DNA of 64,000 nt from Palsa-744 sp963734815 (GCA_963734815.1 CAVTIH010000002.1:1488001-1552000); one strand, 5' to 3'. Numbered from the stretch's first letter, positions 8,436-17,220 are shown. Numbers and translations are program-made. The notes: generated by a model not told the origin, from the sequence alone.

Positions 8436-9632
8436 ATGAACAAGAAGATCTCAGTGGCCATTGTGGGAGCCGGGGCTGTCGGCCTCAGCACCGCCCGTGC
8501 GCTCACCGACCTGGGCGTGGAGGAGGTCGTCGTGCTGGAGCGCGCGCACCTCGCCGGGGGCTCCTCGGGTCGCTCGGTGGGCGTCGTCGAGACCCAGTAC
8601 GTCGATCCCTTCGACATCGCTCTGCGCGTGCCGAGCAAGCGCGCCTTCGAGGAGCTCGAGCGCGACCACAGGCTGCGCTTCACGCGCAATGGCTACCTAC
8701 GCCTCGGCCACACCGACGAGGACGCGGCGCGCTTCGAGCGCAGCGTCGCGGTGCAGCGCGAGCTCGGGATCGAGGACGCCGTGGTGCTCGACCCCGTGGG
8801 AATCGCCGAGCGCTTTCCCGACGTCCGCTGCGATGACATAAGCGCCGGCTTGCATGGCCCGAGCGACGGCTTCGTCGACGGGCACCTCTACTGCGAGCTG
8901 CTCGCCGAGCTGGCTCGGGCGAAGGGCGCACGGTTGCTGCAGCACACCAAGCTCACCGGCCACGAAGTGCTGGGCGATGGGCGCCACCGCCTGCGGACCT
9001 CAAGCGGCGAGCTGACCTGCGAGTACGTGGTCAACGCCGCCGGCGCGTGGGCGGGTGAGGTGGGCGCGCAGCTGGGCGTGGCCACACCGATCCTGCCCCA
9101 GCGCCACGAAGCGGTGTGCATGCACCTGCCGCGCACGCTGCCTTACATGATGCCCGAGGTGATGGACTACGCCCCCGCCGAAGGGCGCTCGGGACTGTAC
9201 TTCCGCCACGAGACCTTCGACATGTTCCTCGGCGGGCTGCACAGCGAGGAGGCGGTGCACCCGGTGGTCGACCCCGACGAGTGGTTCGAGGGCGTGGAGC
9301 AGTCCTACCTGGAGCAGCTGGCCGAGCTGCTGCCCTACCGCCTGCCCTCGCTGGCGGACATCCGCCTCGGCCGGGGCTGGGCGGGGCTGTACCCGGTGAG
9401 TCCCGACGGGCGCCCGCAGGTCGGGCCCTGTCCGGAGGATGCGACGGTGATCGCCGCCTGCGGCGTGGGAGGCTACGGGATCCAGGTCTCGCCGATCGTG
9501 GGCCGCCTCGCCGCCGAGTGGGTCGTGTTTGGGGAGGCGCGCAGCCTGGCAGAGGCGGGAGAGCTGCTGCCGGGGCGGGCGTCGCTGTCGACGCAGTCGG
9601 TCGCGGAGGCCGGGGACGGGAGTGCCACATGA
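8436..9632 (+). CDS. FAD-dependent oxidoreductase (DAO/sarcosine-oxidase-like)
   Basis: A 398-residue flavoprotein of the D-amino-acid oxidase superfamily. The dinucleotide-binding motif is at the N-terminus (VAIVGAGAVGLSTARAL, residues ~7-23), followed by GGSSGRSVGVVETQY. A C-terminal FAD contact is in AACGVGGYGIQVSPIVGRL. The family oxidises the C-N bond of secondary or primary amines such as sarcosine, glycine betaine derivatives or D-amino acids. The start at ATG 8436 gives the Rossmann motif its usual position; the open frame further upstream overlaps the dehydrogenase and lacks similarity. It lies 29 bp after the aldehyde dehydrogenase, consistent with one operon. Substrate unknown. Confidence 0.87.
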   Translation: MNKKISVAIVGAGAVGLSTARALTDLGVEEVVVLERAHLAGGSSGRSVGVVETQYVDPFDIALRVPSKRAFEELERDHRLRFTRNGYLRLGHTDEDAARFERSVAVQRELGIEDAVVLDPVGIAERFPDVRCDDISAGLHGPSDGFVDGHLYCELLAELARAKGARLLQHTKLTGHEVLGDGRHRLRTSSGELTCEYVVNAAGAWAGEVGAQLGVATPILPQRHEAVCMHLPRTLPYMMPEVMDYAPAEGRSGLYFRHETFDMFLGGLHSEEAVHPVVDPDEWFEGVEQSYLEQLAELLPYRLPSLADIRLGRGWAGLYPVSPDGRPQVGPCPEDATVIAACGVGGYGIQVSPIVGRLAAEWVVFGEARSLAEAGELLPGRASLSTQSVAEAGDGSAT

Positions 9633-9708
9633 GCAGCGTGGCCCGCCGAAGCGTGGGGGAGCAGGATGGGCATGGGCTGAGCACCGGGACCGACAAAGGG
9701 AGGAAGGG

Positions 9709-11226
9709 ATGAGCACAGGGACATACGGCGCAGGGAGGGCAAGTACGGCGGGGGAGTACGCCTCCGAGGAGCAGCAGGCCGAGATCCTCGAGCACTTTGG
9801 CTACGAGCAACAGCTCGACCGTGAGATGGGGTGGTTCTCGTCGTTCGCGGCGTCGTTCTCGGGGGTGTCGATCACCACAGGTGTGCTGTTGACGCTGCCG
9901 TTCGTGCTGACGCAGGCCGGCACCGGTGGGCTGTGGACATGGATCATCTCCGCGTTTGGCTGCCTGTTGATCGCGGCGATCTTCGCCGATCTCGCGGGGC
10001 GGATCCCGATTGCGGGCTACGCCTACCAATGGGCCAGTCGCCTCACCAACCCCAACTTCGGCTGGTTCGTTGCGGTCTGCGGGCTGATCGGCTTCGGTGT
10101 GGGAGCGGCGGGCACGGCGTACGGCGTGACGCCGTACTTCCTCTCGGAGTTCGGCATCGCCACCACGACGCACGCCCAGATCCTCGGCGCGGCCACGCTG
10201 ACGCTGATCGTGATGCTGATCAACATCGCGGGAATCCGCATCGCCACCACCTTCAACAACGCTGCAGTCGTCACCGAGATCATCGGCGGGGTGGGTGTGG
10301 CGATCGCGCTGCTGGTGTACGCGATCATCGAGCACCCGCACCCCGCCTCCTTCCTGTTTCAGCAGCAGCCCGGTGCACATGGCGCCTACTTCGGAGCCTT
10401 CCTGTTGGCGTTTCTGCTCGGCGCCTACACCTTCGCCGGCTGGGAGCTGCCCGCGGACCTGGCCGAGGAGACCCGCAACGCGACCACCGTCACGCAGCGG
10501 ACGATCATCGTCTCGGTACTCGCGGTGGCGGTCAGCGGCTTCATCCTGCTGATCGGCTTCTCCTACGCCAGTCCCGGAATCTCCAAGACCCTGGGGGAAG
10601 GTACTCCGGTGCTCTCGATCATCCAGTACCAATGGGGCACGACCGGTCGCCAGCTCGTCGACATCCTGTTCTTGATCTCGTTCGTCTCGGTCGTGCTGCT
10701 GATCCAGGCCGGCGCCGCGCGCCTGCTGTTCAGCCTCGGTCGCGACAACATGGCGCCGTTCGGCACCTTCTTCGGCAAAGTGCACGTCCGCTTCAAAACC
10801 CCATACACGGCGCTGATCGGCACCGCGGTGTTCGGGATCGCGATGTTCACGGTGCCCGCATTGATCTCCGCGAAAGTGCTCGAATACATCCTCGGAACGG
10901 CCTCTGTTGGCTTCAACCTCGTGTACGCGCTGATCGCGGGGGTCTACCTGTTCATGTCCTACCGAGGGACGTTGCCCAAACAGTTCGGCGGCTTCTCGCT
11001 CGGTCGCTGGGGCAAGCCGATTGCCTGGGTGTCGGTGTTCTGGCAGATCTTCCTGGTCGGGACACTGACGTTGCCGAAGATCAACTTCAAAATCGGCGTC
11101 ACCACGCTGGCGATGGTCGCGGTCGGAGCGGTATGGTTTCTCGTATGGGTCCGTCCGAAGGTGAAAGCTGGTCAGGCCGGCCCGCATCGCGAGGTCGCGG
11201 TGAAGGAGCTCGAAACGGCGGCGTGA
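9709..11226 (+). CDS. APC family amino acid/amine permease
   Basis: A 505-residue membrane transporter with about 12 hydrophobic segments. An acidic cytoplasmic N-terminus leads into FGYEQQLDREMGWFSSFAASFSG, typical of APC-superfamily amino-acid or amine importers (AmaP/GabP-like), followed by GRIPIAGYAYQWASRL and FAGWELPADLAEETRNA. The start at ATG 9709 is fixed by GGAGG 5 nt upstream. Its stop overlaps the aminotransferase start (GTGA, 11,223-11,226), indicating translational coupling. The permease probably imports the amine substrate degraded by the surrounding enzymes; specificity cannot be read from sequence. Confidence 0.9.
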   Translation: MSTGTYGAGRASTAGEYASEEQQAEILEHFGYEQQLDREMGWFSSFAASFSGVSITTGVLLTLPFVLTQAGTGGLWTWIISAFGCLLIAAIFADLAGRIPIAGYAYQWASRLTNPNFGWFVAVCGLIGFGVGAAGTAYGVTPYFLSEFGIATTTHAQILGAATLTLIVMLINIAGIRIATTFNNAAVVTEIIGGVGVAIALLVYAIIEHPHPASFLFQQQPGAHGAYFGAFLLAFLLGAYTFAGWELPADLAEETRNATTVTQRTIIVSVLAVAVSGFILLIGFSYASPGISKTLGEGTPVLSIIQYQWGTTGRQLVDILFLISFVSVVLLIQAGAARLLFSLGRDNMAPFGTFFGKVHVRFKTPYTALIGTAVFGIAMFTVPALISAKVLEYILGTASVGFNLVYALIAGVYLFMSYRGTLPKQFGGFSLGRWGKPIAWVSVFWQIFLVGTLTLPKINFKIGVTTLAMVAVGAVWFLVWVRPKVKAGQAGPHREVAVKELETAA

Positions 11227-12536
11227 AGCAACTCGAGCAAAGGTATGCACGGAGGTGGCCGCGCGCGCGCACGATGTATGAACGTGCGCTCGAATCGCTG
11301 CCGGGCGGCAACACGCGCACGCAGGTGCACGTGGAGCCCTTCCCACTGTATGCGGAGCGCGCAAGCGGCGCGCGGATGGTGCTCACCGACGGAGCGGAGG
11401 TCGATGACTTCCTGCTGAACTACTCCGCCGCGGCGCTCGGCCACTGCCATCCGGCGGTGACCGCCGCGATCCACCGCGGGATCGACGCCGGCGGCCCCTT
11501 CGGCCTGTCGGTGCCCGCGGAGGTGATGCTGGCGGAGCGCATGCGCGAGCGCTTCGACGGGGTGGAGTTGGTGCGCTTCACCAACTCGGGCTCGGAGGCC
11601 ACGCTGCAGGCAGTGCGCGCCGCGCGTGCCTTCACCGAACGCCCCCGCATCGCCAAGGCTGAGGGTGGCTACCACGGCAGCCATGACCTCGTCGACATCG
11701 GCATCACCCGCTTCGGCGAGACGCCCGGGGTCGCGCTGGGAGAGACCCGCGGAATGGCACCCGAGGTCGTGGCGGAGGTGAGCGTGTTCCCCTACAACGA
11801 CCTCCCCGGCGCGCTGGCGGTGCTGGAACCGCAGGCGGACGCGCTGGCGGGGGTGCTGATCGAGGTGTTCCTCAACTCCTCGGGCGTGATCCCGGGGCGG
11901 CTGGAGTTCCTGCGCGGCGTCTCCGATTGGTGCACAGCGCACGGGGTGCTGCTGATCCTCGACGAGGTCGCCAGCTGGCGCACCGGGTATCGCGGTGCCG
12001 GCGCCGAGCACCACGGGCTGCGCCCCGACCTGATCTGCCTCGGCAAGGCGCTGGGCGGCGGCTTCCCGATCGGCGCACTCGGCGGGCGCGCGGATGTGAT
12101 GGCGATGTTCGACCCGCGCGGCGGCAGCATCGTCCGCCACGCCGGCACGTTCAACGGGCACCCCGTCGCGATGTCGGCCGGCCTCGCCGTGCTGGAGGCG
12201 CTCGACGAGGGCGCGATCGCGCGCATGAACGCGCAGGGCCGGTGGCTGGCCGAGGGAGCCGAGCGGATCGGGCGGGAGCAGGGCCTGCCGCTCAGCGCCA
12301 CGCACTACGGGGGCATCGGGCGGCTGCACATCGCGCGCGAGCGCCCCAGCTCGGCGCGCGAGGCGGCCGCGCTGCCCCGCGAGCCACGCATCGACATCTA
12401 CCGCGCGCTGCTGGAGCGCGGGGTGCTGGTGTCGCCCGACTGTCGCTTCGCCACCTGCACAGCCACCACAGACGAGCAGGTGGAGCGGTTTCTCGTCGCG
12501 CTCGCCAAGGCGGCGCCGGAAGCGCTCGGGAAATGA
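11223..12536 (+). CDS. Class III PLP aminotransferase (GSAM/beta-amino-acid type)
   Basis: A 437-residue PLP-dependent aminotransferase resembling glutamate-1-semialdehyde aminomutases and beta-amino-acid transaminases. Motifs are the N-terminal SLPGGNTRT, the PLP phosphate site FTNSGSEATL, the stacking residues GGYHGSHD, the PLP-ring Asp in LILDEV, and the Schiff-base Lys in CLGKALGGGFPIGALGG (~residue 276). It is embedded in a catabolic operon far from heme genes, so I favour a role in amino-acid breakdown over 5-aminolevulinate synthesis. The GTG start overlaps the permease stop by 4 bp. Substrate is inferred only from family and context. Confidence 0.88.
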   Translation: MKQLEQRYARRWPRARTMYERALESLPGGNTRTQVHVEPFPLYAERASGARMVLTDGAEVDDFLLNYSAAALGHCHPAVTAAIHRGIDAGGPFGLSVPAEVMLAERMRERFDGVELVRFTNSGSEATLQAVRAARAFTERPRIAKAEGGYHGSHDLVDIGITRFGETPGVALGETRGMAPEVVAEVSVFPYNDLPGALAVLEPQADALAGVLIEVFLNSSGVIPGRLEFLRGVSDWCTAHGVLLILDEVASWRTGYRGAGAEHHGLRPDLICLGKALGGGFPIGALGGRADVMAMFDPRGGSIVRHAGTFNGHPVAMSAGLAVLEALDEGAIARMNAQGRWLAEGAERIGREQGLPLSATHYGGIGRLHIARERPSSAREAAALPREPRIDIYRALLERGVLVSPDCRFATCTATTDEQVERFLVALAKAAPEALGK

Positions 12537-12611
12537 AGCCTACCCGGCCGCGTAGGGTTAAGCCGAACTACCTTGCGTGTGCGCCCGCCCACCACGAAAC
12601 CTGGAGGTTCC

Positions 12612-13532
12612 ATGAGTAGTTCACCAGCCTCACCTCACAGCTCACAGAGTCCGGGTCCGGGGCAGCCCGCGATCCCGTTGGAGGGTCTGGGCGCCGACAG
12701 CGTGGTCGCGGCCGCGCAGCTGATCCGCAGCGGCCGCACGTACGACCTCGACTGCGGCCGCTGGCCGAGCATGCCCCAGTGGGACGGCCACGCGCCGTTT
12801 CAGGTGCTCACCTATCGCACCCCCCGGGGGGTGCGTGTGCAGAAGGACTGGGATTGGCTGGGCACCAATACCGTGAACTTCGGGATCCACAGCGAGCTGC
12901 TCTCCGGCAGCGCCCACACCGGCACGCACATCGACGCGCTCTGCCACGCCACCTGCGGCGCCGACGACCACTGGTTCGGCGGAAGCACGCCCGGAGAGCA
13001 CCTCGGCGACTTCGGGCCCCTGACCCACGACGCCGCCGCGATCCTTCCGATCTTTACCCGCGGCGTGCTGCTCGACGTCGCCGGGGCGCTGGGGGTGGAT
13101 GCACTGCCGGCGAGCACCGAGATCGGCACGGTCGAGATCGAGCGTACGCTGGACGCGCAGGGCAGCGAAATCCGCCCGGGCGACGTGGCGTTGATACGCA
13201 CGGGGTACCTCTCCGCGTGGCCCGACCGCGAGCGGCTCGCCGAGTACGCCGACGCGGGGATCAACCTGCAGGCAGCCACGATGCTGATGGACGCTGGCGT
13301 GGTGGCGCTGGCCGGCGACACGGAGTCGCTGGAGTGTCTGCCCTCGCCCGACCCCGAGAGCCCCCACCCGGTCCACCTCGCCGCCCTGATCGAGCGCGGG
13401 GTGTTCATCCTGGAGATGGTCTACCTCGAGGAGCTCGCGCGCGATCGGGTGTATGAGTTCGCGTTTGCCTGCCTGCCGCTGAAGATCAGCGGCGCCACGG
13501 GCTCGTGGGTGCGGCCGCTGGCGCTGTGCTGA
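12612..13532 (+). CDS. Cyclase family protein (kynurenine formamidase-like hydrolase)
   Basis: A 306-residue metal-dependent hydrolase of the cyclase/KynB/isatin-hydrolase family. The signature HTGTHIDALCHA (~residues 102-113) supplies metal-binding His and Asp residues, and GDTESLE near residue 237 carries further family-typical acidic residues. Members open cyclic amides or lactones, or hydrolyse formamides such as N-formylkynurenine. The start is ATG 12612 with GGAGG 5 nt upstream. The gap to the aminotransferase is 75 bp, so co-transcription is possible. The N-terminal ~20 residues are Ser/Pro-rich and likely disordered. The ligand is unknown. Confidence 0.87.
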   Translation: MSSSPASPHSSQSPGPGQPAIPLEGLGADSVVAAAQLIRSGRTYDLDCGRWPSMPQWDGHAPFQVLTYRTPRGVRVQKDWDWLGTNTVNFGIHSELLSGSAHTGTHIDALCHATCGADDHWFGGSTPGEHLGDFGPLTHDAAAILPIFTRGVLLDVAGALGVDALPASTEIGTVEIERTLDAQGSEIRPGDVALIRTGYLSAWPDRERLAEYADAGINLQAATMLMDAGVVALAGDTESLECLPSPDPESPHPVHLAALIERGVFILEMVYLEELARDRVYEFAFACLPLKISGATGSWVRPLALC

Positions 13533-13885
13533 GGGCACCCACCAGCCCCGGCGAGATGCTCGACGACCAAATGGACCTCCGACCTGGGGGGAGCTGGCGG
13601 TTCGTGATGCGCGAGCCCGACGGGCAGGAGATCGGGTTCAAAGGGGTCTACCGGGAGGTCATGCCACCCGAACGCATAGTCCAGACTTTCGAATGAGAGG
13701 GGATGCCCGGCCACGTGATCGTCGAGACCGTGACCTTCGAACAGTTCGGCGAGCGCACGAAGGTGGCGACCACCTCGCTGTTCCACACCATCGAGGAACG
13801 CGACGGCATGCTCGCCTCGGGCATGGAGGGCGGGCTTACCGAAACCCACGAACGGCTGGCGGAGCTGCTGGCGAGAGACTCGTAA
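13533..13885 (+). pseudogene. SRPBCC/AHSA1-type protein, truncated with internal stop
   Basis: One reading frame carries a clear AHSA1-like (START-fold) sequence: MDLRPGGSWRFVMREPDG, then GVYREVMPPERIVQTFE, a TGA at 13,694-13,696, then EGMPGHVIVETVTFE and a normal end (GMLASGMEGGLTETHERLAELLA). The frame is the same on both sides of the TGA, where relatives usually have an aromatic residue (FEWEGMPGH or similar), so a TGG-to-TGA change explains it. The N-terminal ~45 residues are also missing, because the frame runs directly into the end of the cyclase gene. Two lesions make a functional protein unlikely. Confidence 0.8.
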
Positions 13886-13942
13886 CCCTGTTTCTTGCGG
13901 TTTGCGGTGTCAGACGCCACGGCTGCCGTTAGGATCACGATC

Positions 13943-14326
13943 ATGCTTGTCCGCCTGGGAATCCGTGCCGGTACCTCGCTTGCTGGCATCGCGGTCGGAA
14001 TCCTGCTTTCAAGCGCCGTACTCGACAAATTCTCGCTCAACGTGACCGCCGTCGTCCAGGCAACGCTCGTCTTCTGGGTCGTCCACCTGGCAGTTGGGTT
14101 CGTGGCTCTGAAAGTGCTCGTCCGTGAGCCTTCCCTGGCGCTGGCAGGACTGCTTGCCCTCGCGTCGACGATCGTCTCGCTGATCATCGTCAACGCCATC
14201 GTCAGCGGCCTGTACATCAGCGGCCTCCAGACCTATGTCCTCGCGACTGCAATCGTATGGCTGACGACAGCTGTCAGCGATACGATCGGAAGACGGATGA
14301 TTCGAGCGCGGCGCACGGAGCGCTGA
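13943..14326 (+). CDS. Small integral membrane protein, unknown function
   Basis: A 128-residue protein with four hydrophobic segments (about residues 8-28, 34-58, 65-95 and 98-118) and a basic C-terminus (GRRMIRARRTER). I do not recognise a family; it is rich in Ala, Val, Ile and Leu and could be a holin-like or general membrane protein. ATG 13943 is chosen because the segment before it is not hydrophobic and overlaps the SRPBCC remnant. It stands alone between that remnant and a toxin-antitoxin pair. Confidence 0.65.
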   Translation: MLVRLGIRAGTSLAGIAVGILLSSAVLDKFSLNVTAVVQATLVFWVVHLAVGFVALKVLVREPSLALAGLLALASTIVSLIIVNAIVSGLYISGLQTYVLATAIVWLTTAVSDTIGRRMIRARRTER

Positions 14327-14413
14327 CACCGCCCTCCAGCCGTCGTCCTGCGGGGCTGGTTTGCGAGCGCGGATCGGCTCGTTGTCTTGCGGACTCGATG
14401 CTACCTTTAGGCC

Positions 14414-14671
14414 ATGACCGTGAAGGAGCGCCTACACGACGCCGTTGAGACGATGAACGACGACGAAGCTCAAGCGGCGCTTCGCACGCTGGCTGACGCT
14501 TCGGGCGATCCGGTTGCCTGGATGCTCAATCATGCGCCGCTTGACGACGAGCCCTACACCGGCGATGATCGAGCGGCTTCCGAGGAGGGCTGGGCGGCCT
14601 ACCAGCGAGGCGAGGCGGTCGGCGTAGCCGAGTTGCGCGCGGAGCCTGACGCTGACGCCCGAACTACCTGA
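14414..14671 (+). CDS. RelB-like antitoxin
   Basis: An 85-residue acidic protein. The N-terminal part is helical and the C-terminal part (YTGDDRAASEEGWAAYQRGEAVGVAELRAE) matches the toxin-wrapping tail of RelB/Phd-like antitoxins. Such proteins neutralise a RelE toxin and repress their own promoter. It ends 10 bp before the toxin frame, as expected for a type II module. No palindromic operator was recognised upstream. Confidence 0.75.
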   Translation: MTVKERLHDAVETMNDDEAQAALRTLADASGDPVAWMLNHAPLDDEPYTGDDRAASEEGWAAYQRGEAVGVAELRAEPDADARTT

Positions 14672-14681
14672 GTGGGACGCG

Positions 14682-14915
14682 GTGATCGCGCCCGCTGCCG
14701 CGAAGTCCCTGCGCAAGCTGCCCCGCAACGAACGAGAGCGCATCCTGACTGCGATAGAGCGCCTGCCTGCGGGGGATGTGCGCAGTCTCAAGGGCCGACC
14801 GGGCGAGTGGCGTCTGCGCGTTGGCGATTGGCGAGCCCTCATCCGTCTCGACTCCGATGCCAGCATGATCGTGGTGACGGCCGTCAAGCCGCGTGGCGGG
14901 GCGTATGACCGCTGA
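14682..14915 (+). CDS. RelE/ParE family toxin
   Basis: A 77-residue basic protein with the RelE fold signature: APAAAKSLRKLPRNERERIL, then LKGRPGEWRLRVGDWRALIRLD and a final VVTAVKPRGGAYDR. RelE toxins cleave mRNA on the ribosome. From GTG 14682 the first beta strand is clipped; the reading frame stays open to 14,628 and would encode LTPELPEWDAVIAPAA, which looks like a natural RelE start, but no ATG, GTG or TTG exists there. A CTG at 14,646 or 14,652 is therefore possible. The gene lies just outside the tRNA-Ile-bounded island. Confidence 0.75.
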   Translation: MIAPAAAKSLRKLPRNERERILTAIERLPAGDVRSLKGRPGEWRLRVGDWRALIRLDSDASMIVVTAVKPRGGAYDR

Positions 14916-14931
14916 GCGTTGAAACGCGCTC

Positions 14932-14976
14932 CAGTGGGCGATCCTGGATTCGAACTAGGGACCTCTTCCTTATCAG
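14932..14976 (-). repeat. tRNA-Ile 3'-half fragment (distal att site)
   Basis: These 45 bp match 20,964-21,008, the 3' half of the intact tRNA-Ile, with one substitution in the T stem (CCAGG to CTAGG). The match ends in the anticodon loop, the usual crossover zone for tyrosine integrases that use tRNA genes. The orientation is the same as the intact tRNA, as expected for the far end of an integrated island. Confidence 0.85.
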
Positions 14977-15165
14977 GGAGCCTGTGATGCCGCCGCGAGA
15001 AGGGCGGAACACCGCATGGATATTGGGTGTCGCCCCTTTTGGGGCCTTTGGCCAGCGGTCCAAATAGCGGCCGATTGGGGGCGATATCGACCGATAGTGG
15101 CAGCCCTGCCAATTCGTCGCGGCCCCGGAGTCGCCAGCCAACGCGCACGTGGCTGACCGGATCAG

Positions 15166-15960
15166 TCAGTCCCGCTTCGCTGGCGTGAGAGGCGAAGATG
15201 TGGCGGGTAACGAACCACTCGTCGGCTCAAACGCTTTCTCGTAGCCCAGGAGCCGACACACCTCCCGCTCGATACCCGCCAGTACCTCGTCGCTCACCGA
15301 GATCTCGATCGGGCCACGATCTATCCAACCTGGCCGCCACCCACTCAAGTTGCTTGGGAGTTCCGGCTCAGCAATCCTCAGTTCGTCAAACTGTTTGCCC
15401 TCAAGCATGATCCGAAGATAGGCAGGCCCCCGCGGCCGAAGTAATTTCATCGAGGTGGCGGCGAGTTCCCACGTTTTGCGGATGGGATAGTCCACCAGCG
15501 AATCCGCGCGGGCGATTTGGTCAACGCCCACCAGGCGACAGGCCACCCCAACCGCCCCATCCCACGCAACGTGGACGATCCATTCGCCTTCGCCTCGAGT
15601 GCCCGTCGGTCTGTACGGATAAGCAAGCACCGCGTCCTGACGGTGGTCGATGAGCAGGTCCTTTCCGTCGTGTCCAAGGGTTCCAGGCACAGTTTCGAGC
15701 AACAGATCGAGCATCTCCTGACTGAAGAGAGCCGCCTTGAGTCCCTCGGCATACGCCACTGCCCGAAGGCCAATCGCGAACGAGATGTTCTCCGGTGGCG
15801 AGTGCCAGAGGTTCCGAGCAAATGCGAGGACTCGCTTGGCTGCATGTCGCGCCTGCGACTCGGCGGTCGTGTGGGCTGTTTCCCCCCTGGCAACCAACTC
15901 CGATAGCCGAAGCGGCTCCTGGACGCTCCGCCGCCGCAGCTGCGCTAGCCTCATAGGCAT
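15166..15960 (-). CDS. Hypothetical island protein
   Basis: A 264-residue soluble protein of unknown function. It has no signal peptide or membrane segment. Recognisable features are an Arg-rich N-terminus (LAQLRRRSVQEPLRLSEL), a central EWIVHVAWDGAVGVACRL strand-rich region, and a Ser/Thr/Pro-rich C-terminal tail. I cannot place it in a family. An alternative start is the ATG at 15,954. Its first start codon overlaps, on the opposite strand, the ATG of the small ORF split by IS630 (CATG at 15,958-15,961). It has a lower share of strongly GC-ending codons than core genes, consistent with cargo of the tRNA-Ile island. Confidence 0.55.
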   Translation of the reverse strand: MPMRLAQLRRRSVQEPLRLSELVARGETAHTTAESQARHAAKRVLAFARNLWHSPPENISFAIGLRAVAYAEGLKAALFSQEMLDLLLETVPGTLGHDGKDLLIDHRQDAVLAYPYRPTGTRGEGEWIVHVAWDGAVGVACRLVGVDQIARADSLVDYPIRKTWELAATSMKLLRPRGPAYLRIMLEGKQFDELRIAEPELPSNLSGWRPGWIDRGPIEISVSDEVLAGIEREVCRLLGYEKAFEPTSGSLPATSSPLTPAKRD

Positions 15961-15977
15961 GGCAGACCATCCGACTA

Positions 15978-17220
15978 GTGGAGCCGTCCGGAAGTGATGC
16001 GGCTCATGCGGCGATCGCGAGGGGCTGGGGTTCGTGCTGGGTGATCTTCTTGATCACTGCGTTGAGTTTGGCGCGGGTGAATGTCCACTCAAACGGCTGG
16101 GCGATGGTCCGGTAGTGCTGTCCGAAGTCCAGCAGGTGCCGGGCGAGTTGCGCGAGGCTGCCGAAGTCGTTGGGGGTCATCGCTTTGCGTTGCACGATCG
16201 AGAAGTAGATCTCGATCTGGTTCAGCCATGACGCGTGGACTGGCAGGTGGATTAGCCTCGCGTTCGGGTACTTCTTGGTCATCCGTGTGACCGATGCCTT
16301 GCCGCAGTGGCTGGACCCGTTGTCCACGACCCAGTAGACGGTCCGCGCCGACTGGTATGGCTCGACGGTCATGACCTGATCCACGAGCTTGCCGAACGGG
16401 ACGATCCCGGTCGTCTTCTCCACGCGATCGAACAGCTTGGCGTGGTGCACGTCCCACGCCGCCAGGTACGCGACGGTTCCTCCGCGCGCGTACTCGAACT
16501 CCAGCAGTCCGGGGCGGCCCGGTCCCGGTGCGACGGTCGGATGCTCCCGTCCGAGAGCTTGCAACTGACTCTTCTCGTCCGCGCTGATGACGTACTCGTC
16601 CGGGCGCAGTCGCTTGCCTGCGAACGTCCGGGCATAGAGATCGAGCGCCCTGCCGGCCTTCTCAGCGAAGTCGGGGTCGCGCGGGAAGATCCAGGAGCGG
16701 GTCTGCCACGGCTTGATCGCGTCCTCGTGCAGCCAGCGCCAGATCGTCGACGCCGACGCGTCGGTCACGCCTCGCTCGATCACCAAACGGTGCAGCTCAA
16801 CACGGGAGAATCGGGAGAGCGGCACTTCGTGCGTGCGCGGCAACTCGCACGCGATCGCCTTGACCTCGGCTACCTGCTCCGGGGGGAAAACGGCACGGCC
16901 GACCCGACCGCGCATGATCCTCAAGCCCATCCAGCCGCTCAGCCCGGAACCGCTGTCTTCGCCGGGCGACGCTATCTGCAGAGCAGTCCAACCGGGCAGC
17001 GATATCGATGTCCTGGATTCCCTCAGCCGCGTACAGGACCATGCGCGCCCGCTGCACCGTCCGGAACGGCAACGTGACCGTGCTCGCACGCTGCTCGAGC
17101 TCAACCCGCTCCTGCTCAGTGAGTTCGATCACTTGGGTGCTGACCCTGGGCACAAGACATAATTCCGCGCGGGTGCCGCTATCCCTTCCAATAGTCCGCA
17201 GGACTTGCGGACACGTCCAC
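15978..17220 (-). mobile_element. IS630-family insertion sequence
   Basis: A complete 1,243-bp element. Terminal inverted repeats of 25 bp match at 19 positions (15,978-16,002 against 17,196-17,220; both begin GTGGA and share GTCCG, AAGT and TGCGG blocks). It is flanked by TA on both sides (15,976-15,977 and 17,221-17,222), the target duplication typical of IS630/Tc1-mariner. It contains one DDE transposase, split over two frames. Confidence 0.9.
16004..17153 (-). pseudogene. IS630-family DDE transposase, frameshifted
   Basis: The N-terminal helix-turn-helix part starts at GTG 17,153 (LTEQERVELEQRAS, then GIQDIDIAARLDCSADSVARR). The catalytic part continues in another frame from about 16,900 down to 16,004, with DDE residues in VISADEKSQLQAL, VYWVVDNGSSHCGK and SWLNQIEIYFS. 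The frames meet at a T4C6 run near 16,880-16,890; one C fewer would join GRP-CRFPP directly to EQVAEV. It may be a real inactivating indel, a programmed shift of the kind known in some IS families, or a homopolymer sequencing error. All catalytic residues are retained. Confidence 0.85.

Noticed and set aside
9031..11364. Long minus-strand open frame (777 codons)
   Set aside because: It is antisense to the FAD oxidoreductase, permease and aminotransferase genes, all with clear motifs; composition is Arg/Asp/Gln/His-rich as expected for a shadow frame.
13694..13696. TGA in the SRPBCC frame considered as a selenocysteine codon
   Set aside because: The family has no selenoproteins that I know, no SECIS-like hairpin follows, and the gene is also truncated at its N-terminus.
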